Shown: positions 10,581 through 18,726 of the stretch, in pieces | How the letters are laid out: the number at the start of each line of letters is the position of its first letter | How positions within the stretch are numbered: position 1 is the stretch's first letter | From: an uncultured Paracoccaceae bacterium | GTDB lineage: Bacteria; Pseudomonadota; Alphaproteobacteria; Rhodobacterales; Rhodobacteraceae | Reading direction: 5' to 3' | DNA length: 64,000 nucleotides | Assembly (NCBI GenBank): GCA_905182165.1 | Contig: CAJJAK010000006.1 | Location: 1-64,000 of the forward strand | Position numbers and translations under genes: made by a program | The notes under the pieces: generated by a model | The model's input: the letters and a program-made list of their open reading frames with translations, nothing else | Told to the model about the DNA's origin: nothing | Databases searched by the model: none

Positions 10581-11498
10581 ATGTTAAATATTGTTTCAGT
10601 TGGAGATCCTAAAAATCCCACATTGATTATTGCGCATGGATTATTTGGTTCTGCAAAGAACTGGGGTGTATTATGTAAGCGCTTATCTGATAAATGGTAT
10701 GTCATTGCTGTGGATATGCGAAATCACGGGGGTAGTGAATTTTATCCTGTCCATAACTATGAGGCAATGGCTGAAGATTTGCAAAAAATAGTAAAAATCC
10801 AAGGAGTTGATTGTAGTATTTTGGGTCATTCGATGGGGGGGAAGGCGGCTATGTTTTTTGCATTAGAACAACCTAAAATGGTGTCAAAATTAATAGTTAT
10901 TGATATAGCACCTGTCAAATACTCACATTCTCAAAATAATATTATTGAAGCTTTGCAGAATATAAACTTAGAGTTTGTTAAATCTAGAAAAGATGCTGAT
11001 GTGCAATTGGCATCTTTTCTAGGAGACCATCAACTGAGAGCATTTTTACTCCAAAGTTTAGAACTTAAAGATGGAGTATTTTGGAAGTTAAATTTACCAG
11101 TGCTAAAGGAATATATGACGGATATTATAGGTTTTCCAAATACTACGAAAATATTTAAGGGAAAGACTTTATTGGTAGTTGGTGAAAACTCACATTATGT
11201 TTCAAGTGATGATGAAGTCGTCATGCACAAAAGATTTAGTGAAATGGAAACTGTAGTTATAAGTGACTTCGAATCAGGGGGTCACAGGTTCGAATCCTGT
11301 CGGGTGTACCAAATATATTTTATAAAAATATTACTCACTTTCATTGAAAACGATCTTGGCTACTCTAAAACACTCAAGTGCTTGTGGGACACCACAATAT
11401 ATTCCAATTACATGTATTATTGCACGAACTTCTTCTTTCGAAACACCATTATTAATAGCACCGCGACAATGTATTTCCCATTCATGCATTTTTCCTAA
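10581..11498 (+). CDS. Alpha/beta hydrolase (YbfF-like esterase), 3' end replaced by a partial tRNA
   Basis: The first 227 codons are an alpha/beta hydrolase of the YbfF type: HGLFGSAKNWG oxyanion region, VDMRNHGGS, and the nucleophile elbow GHSMGGKAAM with the catalytic serine. Homologous sequence stops at about 11263, just after METVVIS, where family members continue with the AGHW loop bearing the catalytic histidine. From there the open frame simply translates the 3' half of a tRNA (GGHRFESCRVYQ) and intergenic DNA, running on to 11498 over the opposing neighbour. The last 30-odd native residues are therefore missing. The translated tRNA happens to supply a GGH near the expected position; whether that matters is unknown. 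It lies 9 bases after hisS. Confidence 0.8.
   Translation: MLNIVSVGDPKNPTLIIAHGLFGSAKNWGVLCKRLSDKWYVIAVDMRNHGGSEFYPVHNYEAMAEDLQKIVKIQGVDCSILGHSMGGKAAMFFALEQPKMVSKLIVIDIAPVKYSHSQNNIIEALQNINLEFVKSRKDADVQLASFLGDHQLRAFLLQSLELKDGVFWKLNLPVLKEYMTDIIGFPNTTKIFKGKTLLVVGENSHYVSSDDEVVMHKRFSEMETVVISDFESGGHRFESCRVYQIYFIKILLTFIENDLGYSKTLKCLWDTTIYSNYMYYCTNFFFRNTIINSTATMYFPFMHFS
11264..11311 (+). tRNA. 3' half of a tRNA-Arg(TCG), 5' half absent
   Basis: From 11264 the sequence folds as a tRNA 3' half: anticodon loop CTTCGAA (11267-11273, anticodon TCG), 3' anticodon-stem strand TCAGG, five-base variable loop, a perfect T-arm (ACAGG-TTCGAAT-CCTGT), acceptor strand CGGGTGT, discriminator A and encoded CCA. On the 5' side only TGA pairs with the anticodon stem; the next bases belong to the esterase, and no D-arm or matching acceptor strand (ACACCCG) exists upstream. 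The break is inside the anticodon stem, at 11263/11264. It cannot make a functional tRNA as it stands. Confidence 0.78.
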
Positions 11499-11714
11499 AG
11501 CGCCAATCATCGACAAGTTCATCATAGAACGTGTTTTAGGATCAATGACATCATCTCCCCATCCAAAACCCCAACACCAGGCTGTCATCGCTTCTTGAAA
11601 AGGGCGCGTAAAATCGTCTGCTGAAGCAAGATTTTCTTCAACATATTTGGCACCTAAAGTTTCTTTGCGCTTTTCTAGTCCTATTTCGAATTTATTATCC
11701 ATTTTACAAATCAT
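11331..11714 (-). CDS. Carboxymuconolactone decarboxylase family protein
   Basis: A 127-residue protein of the CMD/AhpD superfamily. It carries CWGFGWGDD early, HEWEIHCRGAINNGVS in the middle and the helix IHVIGIYCGVPQALECFRVA, very like PcaC (4-carboxymuconolactone decarboxylase, protocatechuate branch), and its length matches PcaC. No other pca genes are visible, so the substrate is uncertain; a stand-alone peroxidase-like or decarboxylase role is equally possible. It lies 23 bases downstream of an aldehyde dehydrogenase on the same strand, suggesting a two-gene operon. Confidence 0.85.
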   Translation of the reverse strand: MICKMDNKFEIGLEKRKETLGAKYVEENLASADDFTRPFQEAMTAWCWGFGWGDDVIDPKTRSMMNLSMIGALGKMHEWEIHCRGAINNGVSKEEVRAIIHVIGIYCGVPQALECFRVAKIVFNESE

Positions 11715-11737
11715 CCATAATTAAAATTTTCTATCTT

Positions 11738-13198
11738 TTAAGCTCGTCCAGCAGCACCTTTGCCGAGTCGGATTGCAATATTTTTAGTTTGTATATAATT
11801 CCATAAAGCTTCCCTACCTTTTTCTCTACCATATCCAGATTTTCCATATCCCCCAAATGGTGTCTCAACGCCCCCAGCAAACCATTCATTGACAAATACT
11901 TGCCCTGCACGCATTTTTTTTGCAGAGGACATTGCTCTATCCAAATCTTTTGTGAAGACCCCAGAAACTAATCCATATTCAGTGCCATTAGCTATACTAA
12001 TAGCCTGTTCATCCGTTTCATAAGGTATGATTGATAAGACTGGCCCAAAAACCTCAACTTGAGCAATTTCCATATCTGGCTTTACGTTACTAAATACGGT
12101 GGGTTCTAAAAACCAGCCAGGTCTGTTGAGTTTGTGACCTCCAGTAACGGTGGTCGCTCCTTCTGTTTGTGCTTTCTGGCAAAGGTTTATTGCTCGATCG
12201 CGTTGTAATTCTGATATCATTGAACCCATATTTGAACTTGGATCTAATGGATCTCCAGCTCCAACGGATAAAGACTTTGCTAATTCGCCTGCTCTCTCAG
12301 AAATTTCGTCATGCAGTTTTTGCGGAACTATTACTCTGCTCATTGCAGAACAAACCTGCCCCGCATTGTAAAATATGCCCCATCTAATTGAATCTATTAA
12401 ATTATCAATATCTGCATCGTCATAAACAATACATGGACTTTTGCCTCCAAGCTCTAATGTTATTGGAGTGAGGTGCTTTGCTGCTGCACTGGCTATTGCT
12501 GAACCTGTGGCGACAGAGCCTGTGAAAACAATTTGATTAACGTCTGGATGGGATGAAAGTGCTGCTCCTGCCTCCTTTCCTAAACCACAAAGTATATTAA
12601 CCGCACCAGGAGGAAATCCAGCATATTCAGCAGCTTTTGCGAACCAATATTGAGTTATGGGATCGTTCTCAGCTGTTTTCACTACGCAGGCATTACCAGT
12701 CGTCAAGGCAGCTGATAATGATCTAGAGGACATTTCAAATGGGAAATTCCAAGGAATTATTTGAGCTGAAACTCCGAAAGGTTCGTAAGTAGTAAAATCA
12801 TAATAGTTCTCACCAAGTGGTATTGATTTTCCCTCAATCGTTTCAGCTTGATTCCCGTAATATTCAAAATAACGTGCAGCACCTCTAACTTCGATTTCAG
12901 CTTCCCATAATGGCTTGCCAGCTTCCAAGGTTAATTCTTCAGCAATGGCCGAAGCGTTTTCTTCTAGAAACTTACCCATTTTTTTTACCATTCGGCCACG
13001 ATCAACAGGACGCATAGCACTCAAAAGATTTGCTTCATGAACACGTTTTGCAGCTTTAACTGCCAAATCGATATCTTTCGAGCTGGCACAAGCTTGATCA
13101 GCTAAATGTTCTCCTGTTGCCGGATTATCCACAGATATTACGCCAGAACCTCCATCTATCCATTGCCCATCAACATAATTTTTATAATAACTTTTCAT
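11738..13198 (-). CDS. NAD(P)-dependent aldehyde dehydrogenase
   Basis: A 486-residue class I/II-type aldehyde dehydrogenase. Visible motifs are the cofactor-binding IIPWNFPFEM and FTGSVATGSAIA, the general-base glutamate in LELGGKSPCIV and the nucleophile in NAGQVCSAMSR, with a C-terminal GGYGKSGYGREKG block. The overall sequence resembles betaine-aldehyde or gamma-aminobutyraldehyde-type enzymes, but substrate cannot be fixed from sequence. No indel is seen. It is the first gene of a likely operon with the downstream CMD-family gene; the upstream 190 bases are AT-rich and shared with the divergent gene at 13389. Confidence 0.93.
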   Translation of the reverse strand: MKSYYKNYVDGQWIDGGSGVISVDNPATGEHLADQACASSKDIDLAVKAAKRVHEANLLSAMRPVDRGRMVKKMGKFLEENASAIAEELTLEAGKPLWEAEIEVRGAARYFEYYGNQAETIEGKSIPLGENYYDFTTYEPFGVSAQIIPWNFPFEMSSRSLSAALTTGNACVVKTAENDPITQYWFAKAAEYAGFPPGAVNILCGLGKEAGAALSSHPDVNQIVFTGSVATGSAIASAAAKHLTPITLELGGKSPCIVYDDADIDNLIDSIRWGIFYNAGQVCSAMSRVIVPQKLHDEISERAGELAKSLSVGAGDPLDPSSNMGSMISELQRDRAINLCQKAQTEGATTVTGGHKLNRPGWFLEPTVFSNVKPDMEIAQVEVFGPVLSIIPYETDEQAISIANGTEYGLVSGVFTKDLDRAMSSAKKMRAGQVFVNEWFAGGVETPFGGYGKSGYGREKGREALWNYIQTKNIAIRLGKGAAGRA

Positions 13199-13388
13199 AG
13201 CGACCTATACATAATTGATTATTTTTAAATATTGGGATTAAATTCTAATAAAGATCAAGTTCTCAATTAATATTTTATTTATTTATGATTAAAAATACGT
13301 ATAAAATTATGTAAAAGGTTCTTAAGGGAGTTATTAGTTAGCTGTGTTTTAAGCTGTTAATGGGAATATCTTCCAAATTGGAGAAAAG

Positions 13389-13811
13389 ATGGAAAAGATA
13401 TTTAAACAATTTTTAGGAAAATGGTCGTTAATAAAAGGATCTTGTGTATATGAGCAAGGCGCTCCACCCGTGGATGGGCACTATCAAATTACTCAAAAAA
13501 CTAAAGATTTGCTATTTCAAATGGTTTGGCTTGATAATACTGGGGAACGACATGATTTTATTTTTAAAAGTAGACCAGATAATTTGGCAATGCCATTTAA
13601 GGGTGGAGATTTAGCTGACAGTTTGTCTTCGACTATCGTTTCAGAAAGAGAGCTCAACACAATAGCTTATAAAAATGGGATTAAAGTTATGGAGGTTAGA
13701 CGGAATTTGTCAAATTCGTATACTCAAATGACAATTAGCCAAACTGTCTTTGTTTCAGAAAAAGATAAACCAACAAATTGGAGTAGTTACTCAAAGGTAA
13801 TTATTCATTAA
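13389..13811 (+). CDS. Uncharacterised small protein, lipocalin/DUF1579-like
   Basis: A 140-residue soluble protein with no signal peptide or membrane segment. It begins with FLGKWSLIKGSCVYEQGAPP, which resembles the opening strand (hxGxW) of small lipocalin-like or DUF1579-type beta-barrel proteins, and alternating hydrophobic strands follow (LLFQMVWLD; HDFIFKSR; TQMTISQTVFVS). I do not recognise a specific family. It is followed after about 30 bases by a cupin gene on the same strand, so the pair is probably co-transcribed. The reading frame is well formed, with codon use like its neighbours. Confidence 0.7.
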   Translation: MEKIFKQFLGKWSLIKGSCVYEQGAPPVDGHYQITQKTKDLLFQMVWLDNTGERHDFIFKSRPDNLAMPFKGGDLADSLSSTIVSERELNTIAYKNGIKVMEVRRNLSNSYTQMTISQTVFVSEKDKPTNWSSYSKVIIH

Positions 13812-13841
13812 GAATAAAATCAACTATTTAAAGGTAGAAAA

Positions 13842-14129
13842 ATGAATAGAACAAAAGCAATAGATACTTTATTGATTGATGATGACCGAGTAAGGGTTAC
13901 ACGTTTTAATTTTGAAGCTGGTTCAGAAACAGGTTGGCATCAACACGAATATGATTATGTCATTACAGCGATAGTGGATTGTCCAATGATGCTGGAAGAA
14001 AGTGACGGTTCTAGTCGTGAGGTTTTAGTTCCAGCTGGAACAGCATATCGAAGAGTAAAAGGTATCAAGCACAACGTAATAAATAATGGCGCCAGTCAAA
14101 TGTCATTTATTGAAATGGAATTGAAATAA
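13842..14129 (+). CDS. Single-domain cupin protein
   Basis: A 95-residue cupin. The first cupin motif is visible as ETGWHQHEYDYVITAI (metal-binding histidines and acidic residue) and the second as RRVKGIKHNVINNG with a third histidine. Stand-alone cupins of this size bind a metal and may act as small dioxygenases, isomerases or ligand sensors; the substrate is not deducible. A ribosome-binding AAAGG precedes the ATG. It is convergent with puuD, whose stop lies 25 bases away. Confidence 0.86.
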   Translation: MNRTKAIDTLLIDDDRVRVTRFNFEAGSETGWHQHEYDYVITAIVDCPMMLEESDGSSREVLVPAGTAYRRVKGIKHNVINNGASQMSFIEMELK

Positions 14130-14153
14130 TTTACGTTTCTCAATGGGTATTAA

Positions 14154-15383
14154 CTAAAGAGATTCTTCATACCATTTAACGAGTAAAGCTCTCTCGGCTT
14201 TTTCCATCCAAGACACATTTGCTGGTGGCATAGCGTTGCTACGACCCGCTTGGAGGTATATATCTCGAGCATAACGAGCTATTTGCTCTTTAGTCTCCAA
14301 CAATACATTTTTTGGTGCTGTATGAATACCCATATATCCTGGTTCTGCCGCATGACACATTGAGCATCGAGTTAATATTATATCCTGTACGTTCTCAAAT
14401 TCCTGAGATTCTAAGAATCTTTCCGAACTTTTTGGAATTTTGCTAATGTTAGTATTAAGGATTTTTGGAACAGTTGATAACCACATTATTATTAGAAATA
14501 TAATTATTGTTACAGCCCATGTCCATGTGGGTTTTCCAGATCTGGCATGCATAGAATTAAAATAATGTCTTATAGTGACACCCATTAAGAAAACCAAACT
14601 TGCAATAACCCAATTATATTCTGTTCCAAATGCTAAAGGATAATGGTTTGATAGCATTAAGAAAATTACTGGCAAAGTTAGATAATTGTTGTGAGTTGAC
14701 CTAAGCTTTGCGATTTTACCATATTTTGGATCTGGTGTCTTATTAGCAATTAAATCTGCCACCACTACTTTTTGATTTGGAATAATTACCATGAACACAT
14801 TACAGGACATAATTGTTGCAGTGATTGCACCAAGGTGCAGAAAAGCTGCTCTACCAGTAAAAATCTGAGTATAACCCCAAGCCGCGAAAATTAAAATAAA
14901 ATACAGCAATACCATCAATAATGTGGGCTGTTGCCCCAATTTTGATTTGCATAAAAGATCATAAATCAAATATGAAATAACTATTGTCCCAATAGAGGTT
15001 AGTATTCCAACCCAAGGCTCAACATCCCAAAGATTTCTATCAATCAAATATAAATCTGCACCAGCATAATAAACTATGCACATCAGCGCAAAGCCAGAAA
15101 CCCAGGTTGCATAACTTTCCCATTTAAACCATGTGAGATGGGTTGGTAGTTCTGCTGGGGCAACTAAATATTTTTGGATATGGTAGAAGCCACCACCATG
15201 TACTTGCCATTCTTCTCCATGCGCTCCTACAGGTAGGTTGGGATTCTTTTGTAGACTTAAATCTAAGGCAATAAAATAGAATGAAGATCCTATCCATGCG
15301 ATAGCTGTGATAACGTGAAGCCATCTAGCAGCAAAACTCAGCCATTCCCAAATTATAGCGTATTCATACATTGTTGACTCCAA
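14154..15383 (-). CDS. puuD: Membrane urate oxidase PuuD with C-terminal cytochrome c domain
   Basis: A 409-residue protein of the PuuD family (urate hydroxylase), which oxidises urate to 5-hydroxyisourate and passes electrons to the respiratory chain. The N-terminal part has several membrane helices (WLHVITAIAWIGSSFYFIAL, and others up to about residue 300). The C-terminal part has a single haem c site, CSMCHA, with a downstream AMPP methionine as probable axial ligand. The ATG at 15371 (MYEYAIIWEW) fits homologues better than the first in-frame start at 15383. It supplies the substrate of the HIU hydrolase at 4753, although it lies outside that operon and is transcribed alone. Confidence 0.92.
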   Translation of the reverse strand: MESTMYEYAIIWEWLSFAARWLHVITAIAWIGSSFYFIALDLSLQKNPNLPVGAHGEEWQVHGGGFYHIQKYLVAPAELPTHLTWFKWESYATWVSGFALMCIVYYAGADLYLIDRNLWDVEPWVGILTSIGTIVISYLIYDLLCKSKLGQQPTLLMVLLYFILIFAAWGYTQIFTGRAAFLHLGAITATIMSCNVFMVIIPNQKVVVADLIANKTPDPKYGKIAKLRSTHNNYLTLPVIFLMLSNHYPLAFGTEYNWVIASLVFLMGVTIRHYFNSMHARSGKPTWTWAVTIIIFLIIMWLSTVPKILNTNISKIPKSSERFLESQEFENVQDIILTRCSMCHAAEPGYMGIHTAPKNVLLETKEQIARYARDIYLQAGRSNAMPPANVSWMEKAERALLVKWYEESL

Positions 15384-15553
15384 ACGTTCTTAGATATCAC
15401 TTATATTGTATTCGATGAAAATATATAAAATAAACCTTCACTATCAAAAATAATTTAAAAATAAGGAGATCTTTACGCATCCACATTTTATTGACTTTTC
15501 AAAATTAAATGAAATTACTAAGTTTTAAATAATTTGTTAATTTAGGAGAAATA

Positions 15554-16472
15554 ATGAAATATCCCAGTAAGACTTTAATGTTTCAAAACCATCATATCGA
15601 TAGTGAACGATGGACAGGTTTCATCCCACGTAACAATGATATATGCATAGCGACGACTTTGAAAGCTGGCACTACATGGACCCAAGCATTAGTTGTAAAC
15701 CTTTTATTTCCAGATCAAGATTTTCCCAAAAAAGTAACAGAATTCAGCCCTTGGTTAGACTCGACCGATATTCCAATTGATGTGATTATGAGGGAGCTAA
15801 ATGAGCAAAAACATCGCAGAGTGATTAAAACCCATCTACCATTAGATGCTTTACACTTTTTTCCAGAGATCAAATACATATACGTAAGTCGTGATGGCAG
15901 AGATGTTGCCTTATCTTTGTGGAATCACCATTTAAATTACACGCCAGAAGTTTATGATTTTATTAATTCGTCTGGATTGATAGGTGATGAGTTTCCCCAA
16001 CCGCCAGAAGATTTTCATACTTATTGGAGAGAGTGGTGCACTAAAGGATGGTTTGATTGGGAAAGTGACGGTTATCCTTTTTGGTCACATCTGCAAGGAG
16101 TTCAATCATGGTGGAACTATCGTCATTTACCTAATATTCTATTTTTAAATTATGCTCGATATGAAAAAAGATATAAAAGTGTCGATAGCTAAAATAGCTA
16201 ATTTCTTAGATATTGATATTGATCTGTCACGGATAAAAGATGTTGGAGAAAAAATATCTTTGAATGCAATGCGAGCAGCTGCTGAAACTTATGTTCCGGA
16301 TGGTGGTACCAGCTGGAAAGGGGGTGCACAGACTTTTATCCACAAAGGTATAAACGGACGATGGAAAGACATATTATCATTAGAAGAACTAAAGCTTTAT
16401 GAATTAGCTTGTGATAAGGCTTTGAGTCCAGATTGTCGGTATTGGTTGGAAAATGGTGGAGAAGTGCTATGA
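15554..16472 (+). CDS. Cytosolic-type sulfotransferase (one frameshift)
   Basis: Sulfotransferase of the type using PAPS as donor. The 5'-phosphosulfate loop is TTLKAGTTWTQ (about residues 33-43) and the 3'-phosphate motif is YVSRDGRDVALSLWNHH. The frame breaks at about 16158 (ILFLNYA... then DMKKDIKVSIAKIANFLDI) and the second part holds the C-terminal KGxxGRWKD-type loop, seen as HKGINGRWKDILS. Combined length near 305 residues is normal. A good AGGAGA precedes the ATG. Acceptor unknown; such genes in marine bacteria act on lipids, phenols or polysaccharides. It stands alone between divergent puuD and a convergent nuclease-like gene. Confidence 0.88.
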
Positions 16473-16529
16473 GACTAATATTTAGGTTTAATTGGCAACT
16501 TGGCACGTTCAACAAAGAATAAATTATCC

Positions 16530-17084
16530 CTAGAGTTTACAATAATTTGGCATCTTGCCTACAAACATTCCAATTGAGTTTTGCAATCCCAAGTAAATCT
16601 CTTCTTTGTCGTACCTTGGGCACCTACCGCAAAGTTTTGATTTAATCATAAATGCACCTACATCTCCAAAGTCTTCAACCACACACTTTCCAATCGTGCG
16701 ATCATAACTTTTTTCCCCATTAAGAAAGCATCTAGCATTTTTTGAGCTTATTTTGGCTTTCAGAAACAACTTAGCCTTATCACCAAGTGGGCTACCAATT
16801 TCATCGCAAGTTACGCCACTTAAGCGTATCGGGGTGTTGTTTACGACAATAGTATCTCCGTCTCGAACCCTATCTACAGTTCCTGAAAAATTATAATTGT
16901 TTGAGGAAAGAATTTTATCATTATCCACATTTTCTGTATTCTGTTCTCTTTGTATTGTTTTTCCAAGAAAACCCAAAAGAATGATGGATATTATTATTAA
17001 ATATAAAGCTCTTGATTTTAAAAATTTCAATTTGTGATTTCTTTTTTTATAATTTGGGTTGTTCTTTAAGAGTAACACTAACAA
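16530..17084 (-). CDS. Membrane-anchored staphylococcal-nuclease-like protein, atypical active site
   Basis: A 184-residue protein with a basic N-terminus, one hydrophobic segment (LYLIIISIILLGFLG, about residues 27-41) and an SNase-like OB fold beginning GTVDRVRDGDTIVVNN. In canonical thermonucleases the next strand reads RLxGIDAPE with a Ca-binding aspartate and catalytic glutamate. Here it is RLSGVTCDEIG: arginine and glutamate are kept but the aspartate position is threonine. The later arginine is present in YDRTIGK. Four or more cysteines in the C-terminal half suggest disulfides in the periplasm. It overlaps the end of the upstream MFS gene by 38 bases; an internal start is possible. 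Confidence 0.75.
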   Translation of the reverse strand: MLVLLLKNNPNYKKRNHKLKFLKSRALYLIIISIILLGFLGKTIQREQNTENVDNDKILSSNNYNFSGTVDRVRDGDTIVVNNTPIRLSGVTCDEIGSPLGDKAKLFLKAKISSKNARCFLNGEKSYDRTIGKCVVEDFGDVGAFMIKSKLCGRCPRYDKEEIYLGLQNSIGMFVGKMPNYCKL

Positions 17085-18330
17085 AAAAACCTATCAGGGA
17101 TGATGCAAATACAATTGTAAATGCAAAACGGTAATCAGTTTCGTTAAAGATCCTCGCCCCATTTAACATTAAACCATCCCACCTAAGGTCTAAAATTAAG
17201 CCAACAAATGGCTGGAGAATTGCTCCCGCTGCGACGGTCATTGCATTTACAATGCCAACAGCCGATCCTTGAGCTTCTTTTGATATTGCTTCTTTAACTA
17301 AAGCAAAGGCACTTACCATTACTGAGCCAGATGCTCCAATCAGTATGAATAATACTAATGTAATGTAAAGATTGGTGCTGGGGATAAGTATTATCAAGCC
17401 AAGGGTAAGTGATAAGACTGCTGATCCTCCAATTAATATGGGCTTTCGCCGACCTAAGAAATCAGAAAACCATCCAAAACATGGGGCGGCGAATGCCCAT
17501 CCAAAAAGTAAAAATGATGTTAAAAATGCGGCTTCTGATCTACCAAGGTCATAGGCACTCATTAAGTAAGGTGTTCCCCACAATCCACCAAGCGTTAACA
17601 TTGGACCACTCATTGAGGCAGCAACTAGAGCTATTTTCCACATTTCAAAAGATCTTGATGCCTTACGAAGGCTTTGAAGCATTTGCATCCAAGGATTTTT
17701 TATCACTTGTGGTTTTATTTTTTCCCCTGGTTCGTTTCTCACAATTATAAGAACTAAAAGGCTAAGAATTATTCCAAAAATACTTAAAACCCACATGCTT
17801 GATCTCCAACCAAAATTGGAAATAAACAGTGCTAATGGTGCTTGACCCAAGATAGCGCCCATCATGGCAATTAGCATCGTCAAGCCTGATAAAAGTGCGA
17901 ACCTATTTTTTGGAAACCATTTACTTGTGAGGGTTAGGGCAGATAGGAAACCAACACTGCAACCAACACCTATTAAAAACCTACCAAGATAAGCCATCTC
18001 TATGTTATTTGCTGACCCGAATAATATAGATCCCAATGCTGCTAAAAATAAAGCAAAGGAGAGTAAATAACGAGTTCCCAAAACATCAAGTAAGGCACCC
18101 AGAGGGATTTGCAAAAGAAAATATGGATAAAAATATAATGCAGAGAGAGTACCTAGCATTGTTCCACTTATTGCAAAGTCACGCATTAAATCATGAACCA
18201 TGACCCCTGGAGCAACGCGGTGCAAAAAAGCATATCCAAATGCTATTGCTGCTAAAGACCAAATTAGCCAGGCTTTTTTGCCACCTAAATTAGAAGTTTC
18301 ATTGATTATAATATTGGCTGACAATTCCAA
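17047..18330 (-). CDS. Major facilitator superfamily transporter
   Basis: A 427-residue inner-membrane transporter with about 12 predicted helices. The MFS motif between helices 2 and 3 is seen as GALLDVLGTRYLL, and a second-half copy as GWFSDFLGRRKP. A central loop holds a basic stretch (EPGEKIKPQVIKNP). The sequence resembles sugar-phosphate/nitrate-nitrite type carriers, but no substrate is supported. It probably forms an operon with the overlapping nuclease-like gene downstream. The start at 18330 gives a short hydrophilic leader before helix 1. Confidence 0.9.
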   Translation of the reverse strand: MELSANIIINETSNLGGKKAWLIWSLAAIAFGYAFLHRVAPGVMVHDLMRDFAISGTMLGTLSALYFYPYFLLQIPLGALLDVLGTRYLLSFALFLAALGSILFGSANNIEMAYLGRFLIGVGCSVGFLSALTLTSKWFPKNRFALLSGLTMLIAMMGAILGQAPLALFISNFGWRSSMWVLSIFGIILSLLVLIIVRNEPGEKIKPQVIKNPWMQMLQSLRKASRSFEMWKIALVAASMSGPMLTLGGLWGTPYLMSAYDLGRSEAAFLTSFLLFGWAFAAPCFGWFSDFLGRRKPILIGGSAVLSLTLGLIILIPSTNLYITLVLFILIGASGSVMVSAFALVKEAISKEAQGSAVGIVNAMTVAAGAILQPFVGLILDLRWDGLMLNGARIFNETDYRFAFTIVFASSLIGFFVSVTLKEQPKL

Positions 18331-18409
18331 CAGACCTTTAAAATATTTCCAATTTTATAAGAAACTTTATTTTAATGTATGGCAAGTAAGGTGTAGCCAA
18401 GTGTATTAC

Positions 18410-18637
18410 TTATCGTTTGCAAGTTGTCTCGTATACAGTTGCATAATTAGCTGCTGCTGTTGAATAAAGTAGTGCTTTTTCTTCGTCCTGTGATTTCCAA
18501 GCTTTATCAGCTATTTGAAGAAATACTCCAATTGTATCATACATCTGTTTACAAATTTCTTTTGGATACTGTTCTTCAGCAAAGCCCATTGTTGGTATGG
18601 CTAATGCTACTGCTAGGATGGCTATTAGTTTCTTCAT
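18410..18637 (-). CDS. Small exported protein of unknown function
   Basis: A 75-residue precursor with a clear Sec signal peptide (MKKLIAILAVALAIPTMGFA, cleavage expected after AEE or GFA). The mature part is about 55 residues with two cysteines (EICKQMYD and ETTCKR), which could form one disulfide, and helical sequence between them (AWKSQDEEKALLYSTAAANY). A strong GGAGA ribosome site lies upstream. I do not recognise the family. It stands alone between uvrB and the MFS gene, all on the minus strand. Confidence 0.75.
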   Translation of the reverse strand: MKKLIAILAVALAIPTMGFAEEQYPKEICKQMYDTIGVFLQIADKAWKSQDEEKALLYSTAAANYATVYETTCKR

Positions 18638-18669
18638 TTTATTTCTCCTTTGTTCAGCTAGGTGTAGGA

Positions 18670-18703
18670 CGTTTGATAAACGAACTCAATCATTTATCAA
18701 ACG
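18670..18703. repeat. Perfect 11-bp inverted repeat between uvrB and a small exported gene
   Basis: CGTTTGATAAA (18670-18680) and TTTATCAAACG (18693-18703) form a perfect 11-bp stem with a 12-base loop. There is no T-run after it on either strand, so it is not a classic intrinsic terminator. It could be an mRNA stem downstream of uvrB or an operator for the small exported gene that starts 33 bases further on. Confidence 0.5.
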
Positions 18704-18726
18704 CAATTTATACGAAATACAAAGTA

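Noticed and set aside
11331..13198. Part of a protocatechuate (pca) catabolic cluster
   Set aside because: Only a PcaC-like protein and a generic aldehyde dehydrogenase are present; no other pca genes, so no pathway claim is made.
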